Shown here piece by piece: positions 13,201-25,338 of a DNA stretch of 64,000 nucleotides (position 1 is the first letter of the stretch; the number at the start of each line of letters is the position of its first letter). The position numbers and the translations under genes were made by a program. The notes under the pieces were generated by a model that saw only the letters and a program-made list of their open reading frames with translations, was not told the origin of the DNA and did no database searches. Source of the stretch: Ilyonectria destructans (Eukaryota; Ascomycota; Sordariomycetes; Hypocreales; Nectriaceae); assembly GCA_020740775.1 (NCBI GenBank), contig JAHEWK010000002.1:1488001-1552000 (forward strand), given 5' to 3'.

Positions 13201-16200
13201 TGCCCTATGGAACCACCACACTGTTCAAGAAGAAAACCGTCTGGTTTGAGGTGCTTGAGCAGGCCGGAAACACCCAAGTTGTCGTCTCCGCAGACGAGGA
13301 TCAGGTGATAGTCTGGTAAGGGCTCAGAACCGTCCACTGGCCTCACCTCGAAGAAAGACTCCAGAACTGTGCCTTTGACATGGGATAAGATCTCGGCTGT
13401 GGTTCGACTATCATCCTTTCCAATGGTGTACCTTGCGAGACGGGGTGTTTGATTCACCGTGAATGCCAGCTTTTCAAGAATTTTCTTAGCAAAAAACGAG
13501 CTCCCACCAACTTGGAGGATGGACAGGCCCGGATATTTGTGAGCCAGTAATTCCACCAATTCACCGAGAGTCTGGAAATCTGCGAATGCAATGTCTTCTG
13601 CCCAGATAACCTCAGTGCACAGATTGCGATGATTTGGCAGGAAACCATTGGACCCAAGCGATGGGCCAGACAGGCCTGTGAAATGAAGTCCCTCAATGAT
13701 GACAGAGGGTTGCTCCCAGTCACCCTGAGTCATGGCAATGTTAGCATTCGCATTGCGAATACCTGCTCGACTAGCAGTAACATAACCGGTGAACTCTCTG
13801 TTAATTTCTGTCGAAATATCGGCCGAGACAAAGAGGCTGCTAATAAATGTCGGCACCATGGGTTCGTTGTCAATCGCAAACAGACTCTGAAACATTGAAT
13901 CGAGTGTGGCAGGGTGAATCAGATGAGGATACTCGAACTTGGCAGGCATCTTGGACTTGGTGTCAGGAATCCGAACCTTGCTGATGCAGGCGTTGTTTCC
14001 CTTGGAGATCTCGCTAATGTTCTGGAACAAGGGGCCATAATTCATGCCGACAATGTCGAGGACTTCATACAGCTGCCTAGGGATGATAGATTCGGTGCAT
14101 TTGTCTTTCAGTGATTCAAATCGAGTACTGTGCTCGCTGAAGCTTCCCACCAAGTCCCGATGCTTGTATCGAACTTGTATCGAGCCTGTGGCATGTTGTT
14201 CCCAAGGCCCCTCAAGCTGTTTCGAATAGATCGTGAACTCAAAGGAACGACCGGCTTGAGAACCTTGCTTGAAGTTCATCGCCATCTCTAGGCCATGGGT
14301 AGTAATGGGAATGACCATTGCCTTGCCAATTCGCATGTTGGTGACCTCGTATCCCAACAGGTTGGTCTTGTCCTTGGTCAATTGGGTAGCTCCCTGGAGG
14401 GCCATAGTAACCATTCCTGCAGCAGGGTAGACGATTGTCTTCTGAACTTGATGGTCTTGAAGCCATGGATTCTCCGAGATGCGAAAAAATCCGCGCCATC
14501 GGGGTTCGAAGGAGATGGCATCAGCAGTAGGTGCGCCAATTAGATCTTGCCGAGGGAACTCCCTGAAGCGATTCGCTTGACCAAGGTGAGACTCGTGCCA
14601 GTACGACTTTGTATGGTTCCAGGGGTATGGTGGAAGATCAGCGAGGCATTGGGGCGGACAGTGGTCAGAGACTCGTGACACCACATTCTTCATCTTGATA
14701 GGACAACCTCGAGTCCACAACTCGCTGACTACCTCCAAGGCGGACCAAACCCCGGGACAATTGCGCTCAAGGATGGAGTGGTAGGTCGGCAATTCGGACA
14801 ACCCAGTATCAGAGAGATTGTCCAGCGTCAGCGACCTCAGAGCTGCGCTGGGACTCAGTTCAATGATCATGTCAGGTCGCACCTCGGCCGGAAGGCTCAT
14901 CATGGATTTCATCGCGCTCATGTACTGAACAGGAGACACCATATTGTTGACCCAATAGTGTTTGTCCAGATCAGACTTTTCCACGGGGACACCAGTGACG
15001 GAAGAGAACATAGTCGCTGTCGGAGGAAGCTTGCAGGTGGTGATGTTGGCAATGGCGTTCCTGTAGTCATCTTCCACCAGCTTCATGTGAGAAGAATGAT
15101 AGGCTGTGGTAACTGAGAGACGTCGATGGAAAATCTTTTTTTGACTCAAGTCGGCCAAAACAGAGCCAACAACCTCAGCAGTGCAAGAAAATGTAGTCGA
15201 GCGAGGGCTATTGATGCAAGCAACCTCGAGAGGACAGGGACACCGTTCGATATAAGCTTGAGCCCTGTTGAGTGACAGACCAACGACTATCATGGCGCCT
15301 TGGCATCCGCCCTTCTGACGAATGGTTGAAGCAGCGAGGCCGCGGTAGTAAGCGACCTCCCATGCTGTCTCCCTGGAGATGGCACCGGATGCGACTGCAG
15401 CAGCAATCTCACCAGAGGAATGGCCAATGACGAACTTGGGGATGATGGAGAAGGTTCCAAAGAGTGTGACAAGTGCCACCTGTAGCGCGGTGGTTGCTGG
15501 TTGAGATATTTCTGGGTTGGAAATCTGCGAGTCGCAGGGACCCTTCAAGATCTCTTCCAGGAGATCGAAGGGACTGCCAAGAACATCTTTCATGTAATTG
15601 GAGGCTGAGCTCAAACTTTCATGAAAGGCCGGGAAAGACAGTAGGTCTTTGCCCATCTGTGCAAACTGGGCGCCTTGGCCGGAAAAGACGAAACAAATCT
15701 TCGGTTTCTTGCCCTTGGAAGTTCGACTCAAGCGAGCATCGGGGGAGCGCCGAAGTTGGAAAAGGAGGTCCCCAAGAGACTTGGCGATAATGGTATGCTT
15801 CCACTCTAGGTTGGATCGACGTGCGCCAAGTGTATAGGCGTAGTCCCGAAGGAATCTCGGTGAGATTGACGAGTCTTCGTGTTTCGAGTTCAGGTATGGA
15901 ACATGGGTTTCCATGAGCCTTCTGATGCCCGCCTTTTCGTGAGATGAGAAGAAGAAGAGCTGAGGCTCAGCAGGTGGCACACAGTTTCCATTGGAAACAT
16001 GCTGACCGGGGTTGAGAGGAATAACCTCGTCGGCGGTCTTGCTCTCAAAGGAGTTGTGATTGCCCTTCAGGCCACGAACAGACATGTATCGGGGTGCTTC
16101 GTCCAAAATAACGTGGGCATTGGTGCCCCCGAAACCAAAGCAGTTGACACTAACGCGCCGAAGGCCGGAAAGCGGCCAGTCAAGCATTTCCCTAGGAACC

Positions 16201-17739
16201 TGACAGTGTTAGCCAACATTACAGTGCACAATGTATTAGCAGCCTTACCCTGACTCTCCACTCTTCAAAATCGATATTGGGATTCCCCTTCTCGAAGTTG
16301 ATATTGGGTGGGATCTTCCCGTGTTCCAAAGCGAGAACACCCTTGATTAAGCCGGCGACACCAGCGGCACCTTCAAGATGGCCAATGTTTGGCTTCACTG
16401 AGCCGACAACAATTGGATTATCAATGGCACGCTCCGAACCCAAGGACTCGGAGATGGCCTTGAGCTCGCGCCAATCTCCAGCCTGAGTGCCCGTCCCATG
16501 ACACTCAACATATCCGGTTTGGTTGAAATCCAGCCCAGCTGAGGCGTAAACTGAACGAATGTTTGCGACTTGAGCTTCCTTGCTTGGAAGTGTGATGCCT
16601 GAAATCATTAGCAAAATAGAGGCGTTGTGAATAATGCGACGTACCAGTCGTGTGGCCATCCTGGTTTACTTTCGAGCCTCTAATGACGGCTCGGATTGTA
16701 TCGTTGTCCCGGATTGCATCAGAAAGGCGTTTTAGAATGACAACACCGATGCCTTCACCTCTTCCGTACCCGTTGGCACGAGAATCGAACGTGAAGCACC
16801 TTCCATCTGGACTGAGAAAGTTCAGTGCAGTCATCGGCATGATCGTGTTTGGTGTAAGAATCATCCCCGCACCGGCTGCGATTGCCTGATGGGTTGTTAG
16901 CATTGATCAGAAGACTGGGCAAGGGAATACCGGGACTCACGAGAGATGCTTCACCCGACCGAAGGCTTTGCGCAGCAAGATGGACGGAAACTAGGCTGCC
17001 ACTGCACCCTGTGTCGATGGTCATGCTTGGACCATGTAGGTTGAAGAAGTAGGAAATGCGATTTGACATGATAGCAGTGCCATTTCCAGTAGCCGCATAC
17101 TGAGGTTGCCAGTCGGGATCTCGGAGACAGACTTGTTCATAATCTAAGACATGTCAGTTTCGAGTTCCATGGGGTAAATAACTGACTCTACCTTTGACAA
17201 AGGACCCGACGTAGACGGCAGCATCGCTTCCGTCAATATCTTCCTTTCGCATTCCGGCTGTTGTTCTCGTATCAGCTTCGGCAATTGTGAGTTAGAAGTG
17301 GGATGCAATTACCATTTTCGAGAGCTTCGTACGAAACCTCAAGGAGGATTCTTTGCTGAGGGTCGATTGCCTTGGCATCTTCCGCTGCGACTGAGAAAAA
17401 CTGGGGGATGAGAGGGTTAGACAACAAAGCCTGGAGATGAATCTTGAACACTTGGACATACTGGAGCGTCAAAAGAAGCGAAGTCACCCTTGACGAAGTG
17501 CCCACCGCGGAATGAGATCTGTGAATGGTTAGCAAGATTGGTGTATTACAGAAAATCTGACAACATACGCTGCCTTGTCGTTCGCCGCCGGGATGGTAAT
17601 AACCATCAATGTTGAGACGGTCTTTTGGAAACTCCGACCACTGGGATTCCCCACGCTCAAGAACTTTCCATAGCTCCTCTGGAGAAGTAGCATTCCCCGG
17701 GAATCGCAAGCCCATGCCGATGACCGCAATGTCATCCAT
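10295..17739 (-). CDS. Highly reducing iterative type I polyketide synthase
   Basis: This enzyme builds a reduced polyketide from malonyl-CoA. Nine exons (reading down): 17739-17569, 17518-17462, 17400-17313, 17257-17192, 17143-16941, 16885-16645, 16598-16249, 16199-11834 and 11787-10295; 2344 residues. Ketosynthase: Cys174 (DTGCSGS), His309 (HGTGTQ), His349 (NIGH). Malonyl acyltransferase: Ser653 in GHSSGE. Dehydratase: His974 (LQDHQVQK) and Asp1158 (HPATLDS). At about 1280-1390 lies a methyltransferase-like remnant whose SAM motif is degenerate (ILQVGGSSF). The enoylreductase-like region at about 1650-1850 has SSHG where GGVG is expected. Ketoreductase: LAGGLGGLG at 1972-1980 and Tyr2118 in NYAAGN. 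The acyl carrier domain has Ser2297 in GVDSL. There is no thioesterase or reductive release domain. The start was chosen so that the KS opens with [15 protein letters not shown]. The only likely pathway partner nearby is the divergent MFS gene. Confidence 0.93.
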
Positions 17740-20700
17740 GGTGCTGGTTCCACAAGGAGCGTCTAGAATGTGTCGTATTGTGACTAGGAAAGCAAGCAAT
17801 GGTGAGGCGAGGGAAATTTGGGAAGGTTAAAAGAAGAAAAGACCGAATGGTTCTATTTGCGAGAAACGCGACTTTGTAATGGAGTGAATCACAAACGAGT
17901 TGGTTGGCGGCGCAGGGTAAATATCTTGTTGGCCCGGCCAACGGTCCGGCGGGACGGAAGACAGAGAATGGCAGCTGGCAAAAACGCGTTAGCTCTGGTC
18001 GAATCCTGAGCGCTCTGGTTAAATTGTCAAGGATGAGTGGGTTTTATGTAAGGACAGTCAGGAGAGAGGGTGAAGTGTGGCAGTGTCATTGATCACGGTT
18101 TCCCAGCACGTCGTCGAAGCGCCTCTGGCAGGTTTGGGTACTTGACTGCGCATTGTTTCCCCATGCACAACGAGCCTGGAATTGGGCCCACACCCATGTG
18201 TCGAGTGTTTGAGTTACCTTGTCTGCCTGGAGGCTCTGTAAATCACCAACAGGCATCAACTGGGCTTAGCATCTCTCCTCCAACCTGTGTGGATATTTCA
18301 GTGAGGACCTGTGCTTCAACGATGGGCTGAGGTAAGCCACCTAGGCGAACCTCTGTGAGTTTGATGGGGTGGATTCTTTCAAAGGGCGGTGCATGCTGCA
18401 TGGTCTAGCGCTGGGATGCTTGATATGTATTCCGTACTGGTGCTCTAGGCTGGTTTTTGGAGAGCGAGCTTGTTTGAGATTGCAAGGAGAGACAAGAAAA
18501 GCTTCGCCACGGATCAGCGGTGAATGGCTTATCCTGTCAATGGAAGCTTTGGGCTTCTAAGATCACAAATGCGGCAATGTTGTTTGCTAGTCTGATACGC
18601 AAACCGGAGCTCATTGAGGATTAGCTACCCGCCAAATGCAAGACATGGGTAAAGAAGTACGAATCGCGCTGCGATGTCCGAGCCCTGTGGTCTGTGGACT
18701 TTTGATCGGAATAACTGAAAAAGGCATGTGAGCAGTACAGAGGGGGTGAGCCTCGGACAACAGGTAACATATTTCCCTCGGATCTTCAATCAGTTCAACA
18801 CACGTACATAATTTGCTGTTATTGATATCAAGGCATTGCAGTGAGCTCATATTATTGAGCATTTTGCGACGTCAAACACACCGAGTCACTGGCGCCCTCT
18901 CGACAGCGGGTTGTTGCAGTAGTCTTTGTCCCTTCATAAAGCACAGACAACAATGTCGAGGCCTGATTGTGAGCAGAGATTTACGTCTAACTAGGACATT
19001 ATCGAAATTCTAGAACTGAAGTCGAGTGCGACTCGTTCACGGGGCGGTGTAATGTGATTCCTTTGTCACTCGAGCTTGAAAGATGGAATTTGCCTAAACA
19101 CCACAAACAAGCCATCAAAAGTGCCGGTCAGTGCAGCGTGGGCTGATGAGCGGTCAGCGATGATGAAAAATGACACCGCCTGTAGAATCTTCCAGTCCTG
19201 TAGATCATACGGATAGGTGCATGCCACATTGCTGACAACGTGGCGGGCACGGAGCCTAATGTGAACAACTCAAAGTGTACCGGAATCTAACAGACAAATA
19301 ATCAGAAAAGGGCGCAGTGTGAGAGATATGGAGTACCGATGAAAGAGCTCGAGGGCCACGAACCCTTCGCCAGGTCGTTCCGGGTTCTGGCTGAATGAGA
19401 CTGGAGTGTTCCTCCGGAGATGACCTAGGTTAGGTCTTAGGCCCGGAAGCTGTTTGCACAATTACTCAACGCGCCACACACGGGATGAGACGTTGCAGGA
19501 TGAATTGCCGAGCATCGATGGTATTCACTCTGGCGGACCAGCAGTCTTCGACTGTGCGCCAGAAGCCTAAGAGCCGCGTCTCGTCGGGATTGTAGTGGCA
19601 AAGGAGCGGATGAGGTTCCATTGGCGAGTGGAATGCAAGAAACACACCGACAAAGAATTTGCAGATCCTGTGTGTACAGAGTCAAACCTTGAATGGATGG
19701 CTAGGTATGTCTAGGTGGCCGTGGAATCTAGAGGTGAGGTCGTCGGGATCCACGTGACCGAGATTGTCCACGACTCCACGCTGCAACTCTCTGGATCTCT
19801 GGATCACTGAATACCACCTTTCGTATCAAGACCTCGATCTCGCCACCCAGTGTTAGGTCACTGGCTTCGCACGTTGTATCTGTGATTCCCTTGGCCTCGC
19901 GACTGACAAAGAATGCCGCATGTGGCGAGCGTGGCGGAACCCGGTTACACGAGGCGACGCGAGGCCGCACCTGTAAGGGCCAAGGTGTCATCTTGGTCGT
20001 ACTCTACCACACAGCCCCCTGCGATGAGGCAAGCGGTTCGAATTGCTCCTTTCTATGCATCCACCTCTTTCGCAATTCATTCGCTCGCTACGCAAAGCCA
20101 AGAGCGTGGCCTCGGCAGTAAGGCCTCTGACCAGACCACCACTTGGCCAGCCAGCCCTGCTCGAGCAAAGCCCTATAGCGCTCTTTCTGAATAATACAAA
20201 GTACAAAGAAATATTCGATGACCCGTGGACCAGATTCTACCGACCGTGGCAAAGAAGTGCTCCACGCGGAGACGGCCCGCAAAGGTTCCCGATATCCGGA
20301 TTCGCCTCGCACGATGACAAGAATGGCAGTGCGGTACAGCCCGTGCAAGCATAACTTCTTTCAGAACCGGACCGGTCTCCAGAGCTGAGCCATGTGTTAC
20401 AAAGCACAGGCGGCTTCTCACAGTCTTGCCGAGGCTAGGTCGCTTGCACCGGAACGCATGAGCCGGACGGACTGTCCAACTTTGTTCACGCACAATGGTC
20501 TAGCTCGTACTCGCAAACCAATCCAAGCCAAACTTAAATGGCAAATAAACATGATGCCAAATTCCAGGGAATAGGTGAACTAGTTCACTGGTTCACTCCG
20601 CACATCTTCCGTATGCACGTTACACGCGTCTTGGTTCTAGACAACCGTGTCTCTCGTAATGGCGAAGTCTTGGGTTATACAGCACCCGTCATAGTCGTCG

Positions 20701-21306
20701 CCTCTTTGCCTGTGCCACTGTCAGAAAAGATCTCATCTTGCTTTGGGATCTCTGCTTAACTCCCTAGACGAGGTTTGAGGTCCATGCAGCTGAATGGTTG
20801 TTCGCTCGCCATGGTGCAACCGCGAGGACGGCATGTCTCAAATACATATTCAATCCGTCGCCTGCACCAACAAAACAGTCTCCAACTGCCTTCTACGGCA
20901 GCCTGTCTCAAAGAAACGATGTCTGTGGGAAAGGTGAGGGTTTTCGTACCTATCGACTCCTTCGCCAAAAACTTGGACTCTGATATCAAAAGACCAGACC
21001 CCGTTCTACCTTGCTCATCAATTCCAGGCCGACTTTTTATTCAAATCACGGCTGAGGTTTCATCTTATCGTCACGTCCCTGCCGCACCTGCCGTTGAGCG
21101 TTTGAACTACCCGGAGACTAGCACCTGCCGTTTGCCTCGCCACAGCAACAAAGCACCAAACACGCCTCTCCCAACCGGAACGGACAAGACGCCAACACCA
21201 CCCACTCTGCTTCAGTTCTGATACGCCAAACTGATCTCCTCCCACTCGAACCTGCACCTATCGACAACCAAAATACCAAGGCGCTTTCGACACCACAAGA
21301 ACAAGC
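17740..21306. other. Divergent intergenic region between PKS and MFS transporter
   Basis: About 3.6 kb separates the two start codons. I saw no conserved reading frame, domain motif or RNA gene. It is likely to hold both promoters and leaders. The last 550 bases before the transporter are C- and A-rich, like a fungal 5' leader. Confidence 0.5.
17935..17948. promoter_or_regulatory. CGG-N8-CCG inverted triplet upstream of the PKS
   Basis: The sequence CGGCCAACGGTCCG lies about 200 bases upstream of the PKS start. CGG/CCG inverted triplets with fixed spacing are the usual type of site for Zn2Cys6 binuclear-cluster regulators. No such regulator gene is beside the PKS. The motif is short and could occur by chance. 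Confidence 0.3.
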
Positions 21307-23287
21307 ATGACAAATGACTATCCGGCGTCGCTTCCCTACCCTAACCCCTCTCTTGGTCAGATGGCGACCCTAGAGGAGGGAGGCGGGAGTGGCCGACCCT
21401 CGACAGCCATCTCTGGGATACAAAAGCATTCTGTTACGGGACCACAGCAGGTGGTGCTCGTATTATCGTGCGAACCCATTGTCCTAGGATGACTGGCTTG
21501 GTACTAACGGCATCTAGTTTGCTCACCGGACTCCTCTTCTCCAGCCTCGATACCTCGATCGTGTCAACGTCACTCGTCACCGTTTCACAAGACTTGAACG
21601 ACTTTGTCAACGCGCCATGGATTGTTCTGGCGTATCTTCTGACATACATGGGTATGAATCCAACTTGTGGCACGAAAGAGGTATCTGACAAGCGTCACAG
21701 GGTTCGCTGTTTGCATTTCAAAGCTCAGCGACATTTACGGACGGCGAAACATGCTCGTGATATCTTGGGTGTTCTTCGTGGCCTTTTCACAAGGGTGCGG
21801 ATCAGCAACCAGCATGACAGCACTGTGAGTATGGTGTTCCCCTGCGCGTAGAACCCGACTGACAAAGACTAGAATTGTCTGCCGAGCTTTCCAGGGGATG
21901 GGAGCTTCCGGTCTGTACAGCCTGACACAGATCGGGCTGGTCGAGGTTGGTCCATCCCACCGGCCCAGCCTAATTGGAGCCATGGTCGGCGCTACTCTCG
22001 CAGTTGCATTCGTGCTTGGGCCCATAATCGGCGGTGCCATTTCCCAGCTCTCGGACTGGAGATGGTTGTTCAACATCAAGTAAGTGTCTGGCCAAATCCG
22101 AAGGTCGTGGCTAATCCGTGTAGCGTTCCCTTTGGTTTAGTGACAATCTTGTGCATAACAAACTTTTGGCCGCAAGAGGACGCCGCCAACTTCTTTTCTT
22201 GGAAGGCATTCACAAGCATCGACTTCATTGGTAGTGCGACGTTGTTGAGCAGCTCTGGATTCCTCGTGTTTGCCGTTCAACAAGCAGGATCGCAAACGTT
22301 TGAATGGAAAAGCCCAGAAATCATTTCGGCTCTCGCTATCTCCGGAGTTAGCTGGGTGGTGTTTGTCTGGTGGGAGGTACTTCTTGAGACGAAGGAGTAT
22401 CGTCGAATCGAACCGATCTTTCCAATTCGGCTAATGCTTCGTCGGGTCTATTCTTCAGGCCTTCTGTAAGTCCATATTTCGCGCTCCTCCCCGATTCCTG
22501 CTTATTTGACTTTAGTGTGACCATGTTCACCGGATTCCCTTACATCTCTCTTTCGATTGTGATCCCAGAGCGGTTCCAGATTGTCAATCGAGAAGGCGTC
22601 TTGATGGCAGGCCTACATATCCTCCCTTTGCTAGGCGCCTGCGCGATCGGGTCATTTTTGGGCGGTGCTATATCCAGCAAGAAAAACAACACCTCAATTA
22701 CCCTATTCGGGGCATCATGTTTACAGCTCCTTGGAGTCGGCTTAATGTCGATGCTATCAGGCCCTGATGCAAGCGTCAAAGTCCAATATGGGTTTCAAGT
22801 TATTTTCGGATTGGGCGTTGGCCTTTCTTTCTCCGCCGCCACGATCATGACGAGCATCCTGGCCGCAGAGCGCAGTGAACTTGCCTCTGCCCAAGGCGCA
22901 GTTTCGCAAGCCAGGGTACTAGGTGGCTGCATTGGACTATCGATATGCACAGTCATATTCAATGCCCACGTCAACCAATATCTAGGAGATCACTTGACCC
23001 CGGAGCAGCTCCAAGACCTCCACCGTTCGCCGCTCTCGAGCCTCCACCTTCCGCTGGATCTTCAAGACCTGATAAGGCATGTGTATGCGGGTGCTTTTGC
23101 GGAAGAACTTAAGGTCATGATGCTAGTTTGCGCCGTCATGGTTGTCATCGCCCTGTTCACTTTAGAGCGCCACCCTGCTCCACTCGAAAGACTTACGACT
23201 TCGCACAAGGATGACATCCCATCCCGTCGGGGAAGCGATTCTGGAACTGAGATGACTGATATCACACGCGACACTGCTCCCATCTAG
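21307..23287 (+). CDS. MFS multidrug efflux transporter (DHA2/TRI12-like)
   Basis: This is a proton-coupled major facilitator that would export small hydrophobic compounds, plausibly the product of the divergent PKS. Six exons: 21307-21467, 21518-21651, 21701-21824, 21873-22079, 22124-22465 and 22516-23287, giving 579 residues. A short cytoplasmic N-terminus is followed by many hydrophobic helices. The family motifs are clear: SSLDTSIVSTSL in helix 1, KLSDIYGRRN (motif A), IVCRAFQGMGASG (motif B) and LGPIIGGAISQLSDWRW (antiporter motif C and the loop after it). The C-terminal tail is polar and Ser/Thr-rich. The first intron uses a GTGCGA donor and a TACTAAC branch point; it was chosen because it restores an uninterrupted first membrane helix. 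The substrate is inference from position only. Confidence 0.92.
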
Positions 23288-24294
23288 TGGTGTTTCTTCT
23301 TTCGATATTCCATCTCGAACTATTCTCTACGAGCCTCTAAGTCGGGCGGCAAATATGCGATACTTTCCCGGCGTTTGTAGCACAAACCGGCGTTACTGTA
23401 TTAATTTCTGGGGGACTGGTCATGACTGGAGCATTCTTTTGGTATTCTGGACAGGAGGCTTTCTATAGTATTCAACCCGTGGTGTGAACGAGATATTGCA
23501 GGCATTAGACTCGAAATAAACCAGGGCATTTTTTCTACGTGTCCATGCAGCTTTGTGACCCTCCTGCTTACCTATCGGATAAACAAAGAATTCGTACGTG
23601 ATGATGAATTACATGATTATCAAGAATTTTCATGGCAAATGTTCCTTTCCAAGACGAAGTTAAACCAAACCGGGATTTAACCCCATCTTGGGAAATGAAC
23701 CGACTAATCGGCTAGCAAGACATCGTCAAGGTGGTTGCACATCGGCTCAGAGAGGTCGTGTTGGCATTTTCTGAGCGACTCAAAGTTTGTGCGTCGTACA
23801 CGGTCTCGGCCAGATCCAAGTTGGGCAGAGGTGTGTCCAACTGTACGCGGCACCATTGTCCTGATTGGGTGTCCACGAGACCATGATACGGCCAGTGTCA
23901 TCGTTAGCCAAGGGGGTGTGAGATCCTGCGGAAGCATGGACGATCTCCGTGCGACAGTTGAGGTGTGGATGCACAACAGATAGGATAGTGATTCACACAT
24001 CGTCTCGCACTTTGCAAATGAGAGTCAGAATTATTTGTATAGGATTTGAGATAGACCAGCTATCTCAAACAGGACCTAATGAGATTATCCGATATATGTA
24101 CCCATATCACATGTTTCGTTTAATAAAACAAAACTCCAATTTCAGGGCAATGTCAGCCTGAAACGCATTTAACACACTCTGGTATCATGTTTGCACCCAT
24201 TCCCAATTTCGCATTCGCTGCCCGGGACCCTCAAGCCAATCTAGCCGTCATCACTCAAAGAAAGTCGTCAAGAAACAGATGTCGGATGGCTGCT
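23288..24294. other. Convergent intergenic region (MFS and SUR7 3' ends)
   Basis: A short minus-strand frame at 23780-23974 has gene-like codon usage but no recognisable motif and no supporting structure. Otherwise nothing was seen. Confidence 0.4.
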
Positions 24295-25338
24295 TTAGTA
24301 GCTTCCCTTGCGGGGCTTCCACTCTCGCTTCTTCTCTCGTCTCATCAGGCAGAACTGAGCGGTCCAGTACATGGTCGCAGCAATCATGAACCCAGAGGAG
24401 ACCCATGTCAGCGCAATGAACTTGGAGCCCGCGGACGCCGAGAGGCCGATGTCGTCGCCGAGGTCGTTGATCTTGTCGGCGCCTTTGTGGGCGGCCACGG
24501 TTATAATGATACTGCCAACGGTGATGCACGTTGCCGCAAGAGCGGCGAGTGCCAAGTTTGCAATAGCGACGCTGCGACGACCCGCGAGGAAGAAGCCTGC
24601 GATACAGGCAAGCATGGCTAGGCCAGAGAAGCCGACGCCCAGGACGTAGAAGACGAAAAGGGCTAGTAGCGCCGAGTTGAGCGTGTCGATGGCGTCGTCG
24701 ATGGCGTCCGGCCATTTGAGGTCCTCGAGAGTGATGTTGACGGGGCCGGCGGTAAGCTCACGGTTGAGCATCTTGCTCAAGTTGAAGCGCTCTGCATCAC
24801 CACATTGTCAGTTTCCCACAAGCGCTTTGCATGGGTAGGTACCAGGGGTCTTACTAGCAGGGGGAGATTGGGTGCAGTCGGTGACGTTGAGGCCAGCGCC
24901 AGGGGACGTGGCGTTAGGCTTGAAGAGGCCCTCGCAGGCATCCATGACGTGGATGGAGTACCATTCAGAAATTCCCAGAGCGTCGGCCAGCTGGTCTGCA
25001 ATTTCACCGGTAATATCGTTGATCGCATCTTTGACCTCGTCTTTGGCCTCGTCCCACTTATCTTTGAGAGTATCCAGGATACCTCCATCGGAGTCATCGG
25101 AGTCGCTGGAGGAATCGCTGGAGGAATCGAGGATATTGTGCCCTAGCATTGATGTATTTACCTGGGAATTTAGTCAGTAAATAGTAGGAAATACCTTGAA
25201 GCGGGACTGTCTTACTCTAGCAATCGCGAAGTCCTCCATGAATCCCTCATCCTTGCCTGCGAAGAGACATAGGGTGGTGAGGATAAAGGCTACTAAGGAT
25301 AGCACCAAGGGGAGGAAGACGAAGAATCGTGACAGCAT
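24295..25338 (-). CDS. SUR7/PalI-family four-pass membrane protein
   Basis: SUR7-family proteins are claudin-like plasma membrane proteins linked to eisosomes, cortical patches and wall integrity. Three exons (25338-25216, 25161-24855, 24791-24295) give 308 residues. The first membrane segment is at about 5-27 (FVFLPLVLSLVAFILTTLCL). An extracellular loop follows, with a Ser/Asp-rich stretch, a WYSIHVMDACEG block typical of the family and N-glycosylation sequons such as NVT and NIT. Three further membrane segments lie at about 184-213, 219-244 and 267-290. The tail is short and basic (MRREKKREWKPRK). Both introns have GTAAGA donors, and joining them restores a continuous family-like protein. 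The specific role (SUR7, FMP45-like or PalI-like) cannot be told from sequence alone. Confidence 0.85.

Noticed and set aside
12828..13319. A 163-codon plus-strand frame inside the PKS gene
   Set aside because: Antisense shadow of the strongly coding PKS exon.
20010..20060. A GGTTCGAATT element and a D-arm-like piece nearby
   Set aside because: The two pieces are in opposite orientation and form no cloverleaf.
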